A stretch of 64,000 nt of DNA from assembly GCA_045657625.1 (NCBI GenBank), contig JAZOTM010000030.1, positions 223,933 to 287,932 of the forward strand. Reading direction: 5' to 3'. Of the stretch, positions 55,937-63,922 are shown in pieces (the first letter of the stretch is position 1; each line of letters begins with the position of its first letter). Source of the stretch: JAZOTM01 sp045657625. GTDB taxonomy: Bacteria; Bacillota; Clostridia; Lachnospirales; Lachnospiraceae. A program made the translations under genes and the position numbers. The notes beneath the pieces were generated by a model. The model was not told the origin of the DNA. It did not search any database and saw nothing but the letters and a program-made list of their open reading frames with translations.

Positions 55937-56754
55937 GTAAAAAATTATTTCGATTAATTCAAAATATCTTACTAATAGTTTTTGCACTGCTGGTATTATT
56001 TCCTTTAGTATGGCTTTTTGTTTCTTCGTTTAAGTCTGATATAGATGTGATTAAATGGCCACCTATTTTTTTCCCAACGGAATGGACCAGTAAGCAATAC
56101 AAGTATGTAATAGATGCAATTCCTGTGTTAAGAATGCTAGCAAATACAATTATATTTGCAGGCTTAGTTACAATAATAAGTCTAATAATAGATTCATTGG
56201 CGGCCTATGCATTTGCTCGGATGAAATTTAAAGGAAGAAAACTTATTTTTTCAATTGTGTTGCTTACAATGATGATTCCGTTTCAGGTCATTATGACACC
56301 ATTATATTTAGAAGAGTTTAAATTGCATATATTAAATTCTTTAATTGGACTGGTTTTGCCAAGAGCATCAAGTGCTTATGGAATATATATGTTAACATCA
56401 TTTTTTTCAAGCATTCCGTATTCTTTGGATGAAGCTGCACGAATAGATGGAATGAAAGAAACGGGAATATATTTTAAAATTATTTTACCTTTGTCAAAAC
56501 CGGCATTAGTTACATTGGGAATTTATCACTTTATGAACAATTGGAATGACTTACTTTATCCGATGATGTTAACAAGTTCTGCAGAGAAAAGAACTCTTTC
56601 TGCGGGATTGGCTACATTAGTGGGAAGTCATGCGATAAAGTATGGACCAACTTTAGCAGCTACAGTTATATCTATTGCACCACTTTTAATATTGTTTTTG
56701 TTTGGTCAGAAATTTTTTATGGAGGGTATTGCAACCTCAGGCATGAAAGAATAA
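55933..56754 (+). CDS. ABC sugar permease, MalG/UgpE type
   Basis: A 273-residue membrane protein, the second half of the importer. EAA loop: SLDEAARIDGMKETGIYFKIILPLSKPALVTLGI. N-terminal helix and VWLFVSSFKSDIDVIKWPPIFFPTEWT are characteristic of MalG-like proteins. AGGAGG is present before its ATG. Confidence 0.93.
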   Translation: MSKKLFRLIQNILLIVFALLVLFPLVWLFVSSFKSDIDVIKWPPIFFPTEWTSKQYKYVIDAIPVLRMLANTIIFAGLVTIISLIIDSLAAYAFARMKFKGRKLIFSIVLLTMMIPFQVIMTPLYLEEFKLHILNSLIGLVLPRASSAYGIYMLTSFFSSIPYSLDEAARIDGMKETGIYFKIILPLSKPALVTLGIYHFMNNWNDLLYPMMLTSSAEKRTLSAGLATLVGSHAIKYGPTLAATVISIAPLLILFLFGQKFFMEGIATSGMKE

Positions 56755-56773
56755 GTAGATGGGAGTTTAAACT

Positions 56774-58282
56774 GTGAAGGCGAATATTTTATTAAATACA
56801 AGATACACAAAGGGAGTTGTAGATACACGGATTTTTGGGTCATTTATAGAACATATGGGAAGAGTTGTATATGGTGGTATTTATGAACCGGGTCATATGT
56901 ATAGTGATTCAGATGGCTTCCGAACAGATGTCTTAGAACATACGAGAAAAATGGGGGTTTCTTGTGTAAGATATCCCGGAGGCAATTTTATATCTGCGCA
57001 TGATTGGAAAGATAGTGTTGGTCCAAGGGCAAAAAGACCTAAGGTAATCGAGCCAGCATGGCATTCCATTGAAACAAATGAATTTGGAATATCTGAGTTT
57101 ATGAAATGGGCAAAAAAGGCGCATGTTGAACCAGTTTTTGCAGTTAATTTAGGAACTTCCGGTATAAAAGAAGCAATGGAATTTCTAGAGTATTGTAATT
57201 TGGACGAGGGAACAAAATATAGTAATTTAAGAAAAGAGCATGGAGATGATGAACCATATAGGATTAAATATTGGTGTCTTGGGAATGAAATGGATGGAGT
57301 ATGGCAGATTGGTCATAAAACAGCTTATGAATATGGACGACTTGCATGTGAAACGGGGCGAGCAATGAAACTAATTGATCCATCTATTCAATTATCGGTA
57401 TGTGGAAGTTCGAAGTCCTCTATGGAAACGGTGCTTGATTGGGATTATGAAGTGCTAAATGAAACATATGATATTGCAGATTATCTTTCTTTACATCAGT
57501 ATTATGGTAATCAAGAAATGGGAACGGCTGGATTTTTAGCACAGTCAGAGGATTTGGAAGATTATATTCAAGGAGTTCTTGGTGTTTGCGATTATTTAAA
57601 AATCAAGAAAAAATCAAAAAAAGATATTATGCTCAATTTTGATGAATGGGGAGTTTGGTCTATTTCTGATGTGGAAGTACAAAGCCAAGTTGAAAAGCAG
57701 CAGTGGCAGATTGCACCTGCCTTTAGTGAACAAATATATACTATGGAAGATTCTTTGTTGTTTGCTAGTATGCTGATGAGTTTTTTGCGTCATGGAAATA
57801 GAATAAAAATGGCTTGCCAGTCATTATTAACAAACATAAGCGCTGCAATTATGACGGAAAATAATGGGGAGTCATGGTTACAGCCGATATATTATGTTTT
57901 TTCTTTGATGGCGAAGTATGGAGATGGAGAAGTTCTACAAGAAATTGTTGAAATTCCAACGTATGATTGTGCATACAGAAATCAAGTGCCTTATATTGAT
58001 CAAGTAGCAATATGGAATGAGGAAAAGAAGTCATTAACTGTGTTTGTAGTGAATCGTCATGAAACTGAAAACATAGAGGTACAAGTAGAAATAGAAGGAA
58101 TATTAGGAGAAGCAGTTTGTACGCATACTGTTTTGCATCATCGAAATAAGAAAATGACAAATAAAGAAGATCATAATGCGGTTGTTCCAAAGGTTGAAGA
58201 AAGTCCAAAGTGGAAGAATGACTTGCTTGTATTTTCAGTTAGACCGCTATCATTTAATGTGATATGCTTGAAATATAACTAA
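56774..58282 (+). CDS. abfA: Alpha-L-arabinofuranosidase, GH51
   Basis: Removes terminal arabinofuranose from imported arabino-oligosaccharides in the cytoplasm (no signal peptide). The 502-residue protein has FGSFIEHMGRVVYGGIYEPGH, RYPGGNF, the acid/base Glu in WCLGNEMDG and the nucleophile Glu in MLNFDEWGVW, then a C-terminal beta domain. The start is GTG 56774 with GGGAG about ten bases upstream. The position after the permeases suggests import then hydrolysis. Confidence 0.93.
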   Translation: MKANILLNTRYTKGVVDTRIFGSFIEHMGRVVYGGIYEPGHMYSDSDGFRTDVLEHTRKMGVSCVRYPGGNFISAHDWKDSVGPRAKRPKVIEPAWHSIETNEFGISEFMKWAKKAHVEPVFAVNLGTSGIKEAMEFLEYCNLDEGTKYSNLRKEHGDDEPYRIKYWCLGNEMDGVWQIGHKTAYEYGRLACETGRAMKLIDPSIQLSVCGSSKSSMETVLDWDYEVLNETYDIADYLSLHQYYGNQEMGTAGFLAQSEDLEDYIQGVLGVCDYLKIKKKSKKDIMLNFDEWGVWSISDVEVQSQVEKQQWQIAPAFSEQIYTMEDSLLFASMLMSFLRHGNRIKMACQSLLTNISAAIMTENNGESWLQPIYYVFSLMAKYGDGEVLQEIVEIPTYDCAYRNQVPYIDQVAIWNEEKKSLTVFVVNRHETENIEVQVEIEGILGEAVCTHTVLHHRNKKMTNKEDHNAVVPKVEESPKWKNDLLVFSVRPLSFNVICLKYN

Positions 58283-58306
58283 GGATGAAATGGAGAATTA
58301 GAGAAA

Positions 58307-59284
58307 ATGTCCTTTACTTCAAATGATTTGGCGAGAATTTGCGGTGTTTCAAGAACGACTATTTATCGTGCGCTGAATGATACTGGACGGATCAATGAAG
58401 AAACAAAGAAAAAGATTTTAAAAGTTGCAAAAGAGAATAATTACTCACCTGACTTATTGGCGAGAAGTTTAGCAAAGGGAAGAAGTAATACAATTAGTGT
58501 TATTGTTATGAATGTAACGAATAGACATTTTTCACAACTTTTAAATTCGGTCGAACAAGAAGCTGAAAAAAATGGCTTTGGAGTGAATATCACGCTTCAT
58601 GGACAAGATCCGGAGATGGAACAGAAACAGGTGCAAAGAATGATAGATTATCATGTAGATGGAATTATTCTTTCTTCTGTTAATACATCGAAAGAATATG
58701 TGGATTTTTTAAAAAAATCACCGGTACCGATTGTAACAGTAGATAATTTGTTATCAAAAGAGATTCCTTTTGTTGGAATAGATAATAAAGAAGCTGTTAA
58801 GAAAATGACAAATCGTGCAATTAAGCAAGGATATAAAAGAATTGTTTTGGTGGCACCTAAGAAGGTAGAAACCGGATTGGGATATGTTCATGAGGAACGT
58901 GTAAAAGGTTTTTATGAAATTATGCAAGAACAGAGGCAAATTGAATATGAAACAATAGATTTGCAGGAAGAAAAAGAAAAGGCTATGGAGCTTTGTTTGC
59001 CAAATAAAGGAACTGCATTTATTTGTACCGGCGATATTTTTGCACTTGAATTAATGAAATTTATGAGAGAAAAGAATTTAAAAGCAGGTTTGGATTATGG
59101 GTTAGCTGGTTTTGATAATATTGATACATTGGATTATATTGTTCCTCGTATAGATACAATAGATGCGTTAACGCATGATGTGGCAGTGGTAGCGATTCGT
59201 ATGTTGATGTCGTTAGTTAATCAAGAAAAAGTGAAAAAGAATTCTATCTTAAAAACGAAGTACATAAAGGGGCAAACTTTATAA
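58307..59284 (+). CDS. LacI family transcriptional regulator
   Basis: An N-terminal helix-turn-helix with hinge (TSNDLARICGVSRTTIYRALNDTGRINEETKKKILKVAKENNYSPDLLARSLAKG) and a periplasmic-binding-protein-like effector domain (ISVIVMNVTNRHFSQLLNSVEQEAEKNGF), 325 residues. It is the last gene of the arabinan operon and probably acts on the twin repeats at 51566-51614, giving autoregulation. The effector is likely arabinose or an arabino-oligosaccharide, by inference. Confidence 0.93.
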   Translation: MSFTSNDLARICGVSRTTIYRALNDTGRINEETKKKILKVAKENNYSPDLLARSLAKGRSNTISVIVMNVTNRHFSQLLNSVEQEAEKNGFGVNITLHGQDPEMEQKQVQRMIDYHVDGIILSSVNTSKEYVDFLKKSPVPIVTVDNLLSKEIPFVGIDNKEAVKKMTNRAIKQGYKRIVLVAPKKVETGLGYVHEERVKGFYEIMQEQRQIEYETIDLQEEKEKAMELCLPNKGTAFICTGDIFALELMKFMREKNLKAGLDYGLAGFDNIDTLDYIVPRIDTIDALTHDVAVVAIRMLMSLVNQEKVKKNSILKTKYIKGQTL

Positions 59285-59287
59285 AAA

Positions 59288-59318
59288 AGAATCAGTCATA
59301 TATGACTGATTCTTTTTG
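59288..59318. terminator. Bidirectional terminator between the lacI-type gene and lexA
   Basis: A perfect 26-base palindrome (59288-59313, half AGAATCAGTCATA), with AAAAAA upstream and TTTTT downstream, serves both converging genes. Confidence 0.93.
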
Positions 59319-59333
59319 TATTTTAAATAGGAT

Positions 59334-59948
59334 TTAAAATAGTCTTAATACACCGAAAACTTTACCAAGAATTTTACAATCCGGAACAATAATTGGATCC
59401 ATGGAATCATTTTCCGGCTGTAAACGGATGTGATCTTTTTCCTTGTAGAAGGTTTTTACAGTAGCGGAATCTTCTACTAAAGCAACAACCATATCGCCGT
59501 TTTTGGCGTCAGAACATCTTTGTACCATGATGGAGTCTCCGTCGAAAATGCCGGCGTTGATCATGCTTTCTCCTTTTACTTTTAACATAAACACATCGGT
59601 ATTGGGTACATATTCAGTAGGAAGTGGGAAATAATCCCGAATGTTTTCCTGTGCCAAAAGCGGCTGGCCTGCAGCAACCTGTCCAAGCAAAGGAATCTGA
59701 ACCATTTCTCGACGAGTTAATGCAAAGTCATTGTCAATGATTTCGATGGCTCTCGGCTTGGTAGGATCTCTACGAATATATCCATTTTTTTCGAGTGTTT
59801 CTAAATGCGAGTGTACAGAAGATGTAGAACGAAGATGTACAGCCTCACAAATCTCACGTACAGCTGGTGGATATCCTCTGGTAAGAATCTCCTGCTTGAT
59901 GTATTCTAAAATTTCGCGTTGTTTATCGCTGATGTTTCCTTTTGCCAT
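59334..59948 (-). CDS. lexA: LexA repressor
   Basis: SOS repressor of 204 residues. The N-terminal winged helix ([55 protein letters not shown]) binds DNA. The self-cleavage site is the Ala-Gly in QVAAGQPL, with the catalytic Ser in [11 protein letters not shown] and Lys in [11 protein letters not shown]. The start is fixed by GAGGAGG upstream of the ATG at 59948; longer in-frame extensions run through the promoter and operators. It is divergent from a YneA-like gene, as in Bacillus. Confidence 0.97.
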   Translation of the reverse strand: MAKGNISDKQREILEYIKQEILTRGYPPAVREICEAVHLRSTSSVHSHLETLEKNGYIRRDPTKPRAIEIIDNDFALTRREMVQIPLLGQVAAGQPLLAQENIRDYFPLPTEYVPNTDVFMLKVKGESMINAGIFDGDSIMVQRCSDAKNGDMVVALVEDSATVKTFYKEKDHIRLQPENDSMDPIIVPDCKILGKVFGVLRLF

Positions 59949-60007
59949 AGCTGTGCCTCCTCTAAAATCTTTGAAAACCGATAAATTCAGCCTTTTCTCT
60001 AAGAAAA

Positions 60008-60036
60008 AGTTTAACATAGGAAATAAGAAAAAGCAA
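60008..60036 (-). promoter_or_regulatory. lexA promoter
   Basis: Minus-strand TTGCTT (60031-60036) and TAAACT (60008-60013), 17-base spacer. LexA box A lies just upstream of the -35. Confidence 0.65.
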
Positions 60037-60046
60037 ACATATATTC

Positions 60047-60060
60047 CGAAAATTTGTTCG
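60047..60060. promoter_or_regulatory. LexA-type box A
   Basis: CGAAAATTTGTTCG, 12 of 14 positions as in CGAACRNRYGTTCG; upstream of the lexA -35 box. Confidence 0.65.
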
Positions 60061-60068
60061 ATTTCTTG

Positions 60069-60097
60069 TTGACAAACATGTGTTCTTTTTCTATAAT
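60069..60097 (+). promoter_or_regulatory. Promoter of the yneA-like gene
   Basis: Consensus TTGACA (60069-60074) and TATAAT (60092-60097) with a 17-base spacer. It must be repressed to keep the division inhibitor off, and LexA-type boxes overlap and follow it. Confidence 0.9.
60073..60086. promoter_or_regulatory. LexA-type box B
   Basis: CAAACATGTGTTCT, 12 of 14 matches; overlaps the end of the -35 box and the spacer of the yneA-like promoter. Confidence 0.6.
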
Positions 60098-60105
60098 GAA
60101 GAAAA

Positions 60106-60119
60106 AGAACGGATGTTCG
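60106..60119. promoter_or_regulatory. LexA box C
   Basis: AGAACGGATGTTCG, 13 of 14 matches; covers the predicted transcription start of the yneA-like gene. Confidence 0.85.
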
Positions 60120-60132
60120 TAACAAGTGTTCG
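60119..60132. promoter_or_regulatory. LexA-type box D
   Basis: GTAACAAGTGTTCG, 12 of 14 matches, end to end with box C and just before the GGAGGAG site. Confidence 0.55.
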
Positions 60133-60152
60133 CTTTTTGGAGGAGATATAGT

Positions 60153-60473
60153 ATGAAGAAAAATTGGATGAAGGTATCAATTACATTATGTGTGGGTTTT
60201 ACAGCGTTATTTCTTGTTTTGAATTTTATGGTGACTACCACAAGTGCTGCAGAGCGCCAGGTTCGTCAGCTTTGCTATGAAAGTATCCAGATTCGTGAGG
60301 GAGATTCTTTGTGGAGCATTGCAGAAGAGAATTATAGTGAAGATTATGCTTCGGTTGCTGCTTATGTGAAAGATATAGCAAGAGCAAATGGCATTCGTGA
60401 AGATAGTGATATTCATGCAGGAGAACATCTGATTCTTCCTTATTATGAAGACATGGAAAGTGCAAGCCTTTAA
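60153..60473 (+). CDS. yneA: YneA-like SOS cell-division suppressor with LysM domain
   Basis: A 106-residue membrane-anchored protein: a basic start, one membrane helix (about residues 8-27), then an extracytoplasmic LysM domain ([37 protein letters not shown] ... [11 protein letters not shown]). YneA in B. subtilis blocks division during DNA damage; gene order (divergent from lexA), architecture and LexA-type boxes all agree. ATG 60153 follows GGAGGAG; the in-frame start at 60126 lies in the operator. Confidence 0.88.
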   Translation: MKKNWMKVSITLCVGFTALFLVLNFMVTTTSAAERQVRQLCYESIQIREGDSLWSIAEENYSEDYASVAAYVKDIARANGIREDSDIHAGEHLILPYYEDMESASL

Positions 60474-60569
60474 AAGTGTGTAAATACTGTGAAATTCTTG
60501 CCTTTTCCGGAGAAAAGAGTATAGTAATTAGAAATACTATTTATGAGATTCGGGAAAGGGGTTTGCTTT

Positions 60570-60986
60570 ATGCAAGATTTTTTGTATCGTTTTCGCAATA
60601 GAATGCAAAGTTTTTTATATGGTAGAAATGGATTGGACAATTTAGCAAAACATGTTTATATTGTCGGCATCGTATTAATGCTTGTAAATATGTTTTTCAA
60701 CTTCTATCCATTGAGTGTCATTACAACTGCGTTATTACTTTATTCTATTTATCGTATGTTTTCTAAGGATATCGTTCGTAGAAGAGCAGAAAATGAAAAG
60801 TATGTTACTTTTTTATATAAGCAGAAGATGAAATGGCAGAGATTCCAGAAGCGTTATGGAGAACGTCATATTTATCGTTATTACAAATGCAAAAATTGTA
60901 AACAAACAGTCCGCGTACCACGTGGAAAAGGAAAAATTGAAATTACTTGTCCAAAATGCAAATATAAATTTATCAAACGCTCTTAA
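60570..60986 (+). CDS. Membrane protein with C-terminal zinc ribbon
   Basis: A 138-residue protein with two adjacent membrane helices (about residues 29-62, VYIVGIVLMLVNMFFNF and ITTALLLYSIYRMF), a basic helical linker and a C-terminal zinc ribbon of two CxxC pairs (YKCKNCKQTVRVPRGKGKIEITCPKCKYKF). The family is common in Lachnospiraceae without a known function. ATG 60570 follows AAAGGGG; the start at 60543 would add nine residues. No LexA box is seen directly before it. Confidence 0.78.
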   Translation: MQDFLYRFRNRMQSFLYGRNGLDNLAKHVYIVGIVLMLVNMFFNFYPLSVITTALLLYSIYRMFSKDIVRRRAENEKYVTFLYKQKMKWQRFQKRYGERHIYRYYKCKNCKQTVRVPRGKGKIEITCPKCKYKFIKRS

Positions 60987-61047
60987 GCGTTTATGAACAT
61001 GTTTTAAAGTCTTTGAATATATAAAAAGAGAATTGTGGATACACAGT

Positions 61048-61103
61048 TGTAAGCGGTAGAATAAAACCAGCACTTTTCGGCAGTTAAAAACCAGCACTTT
61101 TGG
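61048..61103 (+). repeat. IS21 left end with terminal repeats
   Basis: Begins TGTAAGCGGTAGAATAAAAC; holds one full and one partial copy of the CCAGCACTTTT repeat, likely transposase-binding sites. A hairpin GGATGT-ttataatg-ACATCC (61138-61157) follows, just before the istA ribosome binding site. Confidence 0.8.
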
Positions 61104-61173
61104 AAGTGGATTCCAGCAATCATATAAATAACTCCGAAGGATGTTTATAATGACATCCGGAGGTGATGAAAGG

Positions 61174-62739
61174 ATGATTGAGTGGATGAAATATGCCGAA
61201 ATTCAAGTACTCAAACAGAAAGGCTTTAAGAAAGCCCGCGTAGCCAAGATGCTACACATCAACAGAGAAACAGTTGCGAAGTATTGGGAGAAGCCACCTG
61301 ATGTTTTTGAGGAGGAAAGATCAAAGCACAGAGCCAGAAAACCGGATGTTTACAAGGATCTGATCGTTGAATGGCTGACACAGTATCCGGATATGACTGC
61401 TGCGCAGATCTATGACTGGTGTAAGGAACGAAGCCCTCTCGAAACGCTTAACTTTCAGAAGCGCTCTTTCCAGGACTATGTGAACAGCATCCGGAAAGAG
61501 TACGGCATCAAGAAGCCGGAGACAACAAGACAGTACGAGGCATCTGACGAACGTGAACCCGGCGCGCAGGGGCAGGTGGATATGGGAGAAATCTATGTTC
61601 CTACACCAAGCGGCAGAAACAAGAAGATCTACTGCTTTGCCATGGTGCTCTCTCATTCCCGGTACAAATACGTTTTGTGGCAGGAGAAGCCCTTTACCAC
61701 AGATACCTTCGTAAGAGCTCATATAAAGGCGTTTGAGTTCTTTGGCGGCAGTCCTCACGAGATTGTTTATGATCAGGATAAGGTGCTGGCAGTAAGCGAA
61801 AATCATGGTGACGTCATATACACAGCCGGTTTTCTGGCCTATCTTAACGAAGTGAAGTTTTCTGTTTATCTCTGCCATGGACACGATCCCGAATCAAAGG
61901 GACCGGTTGAAAACGTAGTGAAGTTCGCTAAGCACGGGTTTGCAGAGCATCGTACCTTTACAGATATCGAAAGCTTTAACGATGACTGCATCGCATGGCT
62001 CAGACGCACCGCAAACCATGACATACATGGGACTACACGACAAAGACCGGATGAAGTATTCGCCCTTGAAAAGGAATACCTGGTTCCGGTCTCTGAATAC
62101 AGCTTTACCGCCGCTGATGAGGACAGTATAGACTATCCCGTCCGCAAAGACAACATCGTTCTTTATCAAGGGAACAGATACCGCGTACCTGTTGGCACCT
62201 ATCATCGGGGCGTGCGGGTATATATGGTCATAAACGAAGAGGTGGACGAGGTATCTGTGACAGATACCGTAACTGGTGAAATATATGCCACGCATCCGTT
62301 ATGCCATGAAAAAGGCAAACTCGTAGGACGATCGGAACGCTCTGAACGCGATAAGAGCAAAACGGTTACAGAACAGGAGGAAGCACTTAAGGAACTCTTT
62401 GATAATGATGAACTTGTAGGACCATTTTTGGATCATATCCATCAGGAAAAGCCCAGATACTACAGGGATCAGCTCGGTGTCATAAAGAAGCTCTTCGAGG
62501 AGTGGAACCGTGAGGATATCCTAAAGGGGCTTAGATACTGCAGCGAGAAAGAACTCTATTCTGCGAACGAACTGAAATCCAGCATCATTTATCTTACCCA
62601 GGAAAGGATCGACAATGTAAAAACAAAGAAAAAAGACAGTACGGCCTTGCCGGATAAATATCGTGGAGATAAGCCTGATGTTCGATCTCTGAGTGCTTAT
62701 GAGGATGCAATGGACGAAAGGAGTGCTGTCAATGGATAA
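61174..62739 (+). CDS. istA: IS21 family transposase IstA
   Basis: DDE transposase of 521 residues. An N-terminal helix-turn-helix (LKQKGFKKARVAKMLHINRETVAKYW) precedes the rve catalytic domain with the first Asp in GQVDMGEIYV, the second in IVYDQDKV and the Glu in DPESKGPVENVVKFAKHGF. ATG 61174 is chosen, eight bases after GGAGGTGA; ATG 61141 and 61150 are alternatives without a site. It overlaps istB by 8 bases, as usual in IS21. Confidence 0.95.
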   Translation: MIEWMKYAEIQVLKQKGFKKARVAKMLHINRETVAKYWEKPPDVFEEERSKHRARKPDVYKDLIVEWLTQYPDMTAAQIYDWCKERSPLETLNFQKRSFQDYVNSIRKEYGIKKPETTRQYEASDEREPGAQGQVDMGEIYVPTPSGRNKKIYCFAMVLSHSRYKYVLWQEKPFTTDTFVRAHIKAFEFFGGSPHEIVYDQDKVLAVSENHGDVIYTAGFLAYLNEVKFSVYLCHGHDPESKGPVENVVKFAKHGFAEHRTFTDIESFNDDCIAWLRRTANHDIHGTTRQRPDEVFALEKEYLVPVSEYSFTAADEDSIDYPVRKDNIVLYQGNRYRVPVGTYHRGVRVYMVINEEVDEVSVTDTVTGEIYATHPLCHEKGKLVGRSERSERDKSKTVTEQEEALKELFDNDELVGPFLDHIHQEKPRYYRDQLGVIKKLFEEWNREDILKGLRYCSEKELYSANELKSSIIYLTQERIDNVKTKKKDSTALPDKYRGDKPDVRSLSAYEDAMDERSAVNG

Positions 62740-63502
62740 GATAAAAGAGTTAAAGGCGCAGGCGGCATCGCTGTCGCTGTACAATACCAGAGATAAGATT
62801 GAAGACCTGATACATCAGGCAGAACAGGAGGAGTCGAGCTACACCGTATTCATAGGCAGCATATTTTCCGGAGAATTAAAGTACCGGCATGACAAGGCGC
62901 AGGCACGTCGCATCAAGGATGCGGGATTCCCGTATCCAAAGCACTTAAAGGACTTCGACCTGACATTCTGTAAGTCGTTGACTAAGAAACAGTTCAAGCA
63001 GCTATCGGAACTTACGTGGATAGATGGGATCTATAACCTAATCCTTTCAGGACCGCCCGGAGTAGGCAAGACACACCTTGCTATCGGTCTCGGATACCAC
63101 GCCTGCGAAGAAGGTTATAGGGTCAGCTATTCGACGATGCAGTCGCTTGTGCAGTGCCTTAGGACCGAGGAAATCGATCGTCGCAGCCGGGCTAAGATGA
63201 ACCGAATAAGGAAATCCAATCTTCTGATCATAGATGAAGTCGGATACCTTCCCATAAATCCAACGGAAGGCAATCTGTTCTTCCAGCTCATATCGGAGCT
63301 TCAGGAGCAGACATCTATAATCATAACAACTAACAAAGGATTTGAAGAATGGGCTGAATTCCTTAATGATCCCGCGCTCGCAACAGCCATACTGGACAGG
63401 CTGTCATATCGATGCGATAGGATCAAGATATCCGGGAAGAGTTACAGGTTGGAGAATCGTCAGTCATTTTTGAATAACGGAGGTAGCGAAGATGAAGTTT
63501 AA
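62732..63502 (+). CDS. istB: IS21 family helper ATPase IstB
   Basis: AAA+ ATPase of 256 residues that selects the target with IstA. Walker A GPPGVGKTH, Walker B LLIIDEVGYLP, sensor IIITTNKGFEEW and AILDRLSYRCDRIKISGKSYR near the C-terminus. ATG 62732 follows AAGGAG. Confidence 0.96.
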   Translation: MDKIKELKAQAASLSLYNTRDKIEDLIHQAEQEESSYTVFIGSIFSGELKYRHDKAQARRIKDAGFPYPKHLKDFDLTFCKSLTKKQFKQLSELTWIDGIYNLILSGPPGVGKTHLAIGLGYHACEEGYRVSYSTMQSLVQCLRTEEIDRRSRAKMNRIRKSNLLIIDEVGYLPINPTEGNLFFQLISELQEQTSIIITTNKGFEEWAEFLNDPALATAILDRLSYRCDRIKISGKSYRLENRQSFLNNGGSEDEV

Positions 63503-63866
63503 TGTAAAACTACCAGATGATATGAAGGAATATCTGGAGAATCAGTATAAGGAGTATCTTAAAAAGCGGACTATGACTAAAAAGGAGCAGCGTGCCGTCC
63601 GCGAATGGGTCAAGGCAGGAAACAGCGTTTACGACAACCCTGCGGGAGCCTGGCAAGATGGCATGGTACGTATGGAGTTTCTGGATGTATACAGAGATGA
63701 TGAGTACATACGCCAGCATACGAAGGGGATGTCCCCTGAAGAAACAAGGAAGTTTGCTATGGCCTACTATGGCTGGGATGATGACCTGAATCCGGAGATC
63801 TATGATAGCGAAAACTCATGGGATGGTTTCTTAGACCTGGATTCTGACGCAGTGCCATTTGTTTAA
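63492..63866 (+). CDS. Third ORF of the IS21 element, unknown function
   Basis: A 124-residue acidic protein that I cannot assign. It starts MKFNVKLPDDMKEYLENQYKEYLKKRTMTKKEQRAVREWVKAGNSVYDNP and has a Tyr/Asp-rich C-terminus (MAYYGWDDDLNPEIYDSENSWDGFLDLDSD). ATG 63492 follows GGAGG and overlaps istB by 11 bases, so it is part of the transposition operon. Most IS21 elements carry only istA and istB. The short N-terminal helices could bind DNA or IstB, which is a guess. Confidence 0.8.
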   Translation: MKFNVKLPDDMKEYLENQYKEYLKKRTMTKKEQRAVREWVKAGNSVYDNPAGAWQDGMVRMEFLDVYRDDEYIRQHTKGMSPEETRKFAMAYYGWDDDLNPEIYDSENSWDGFLDLDSDAVPFV

Positions 63867-63880
63867 GCAATAACTACACA

Positions 63881-63907
63881 CCCTCCCGGGATTGATTCTC
63901 GGGAGGG
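63881..63907 (+). terminator. Hairpin at the end of the IS21 operon
   Basis: Stem CCCTCCCG ... CGGGAGGG with an 11-base loop, without a U tract. It may protect from outside transcription or end the operon weakly. Confidence 0.5.
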
Positions 63908-63922
63908 ATATAAGGCAGATAT

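Noticed and set aside
59948..60125. Longer lexA reading frame beginning at 60125 (263 residues)
   Set aside because: It would translate through the lexA promoter and LexA-type boxes; the ATG at 59948 has GAGGAGG upstream and gives a normal 204-residue LexA.
61321..61884. Minus-strand open frame of 187 codons inside istA
   Set aside because: Antisense to the catalytic domain of IstA, no ribosome binding site or recognisable motif.
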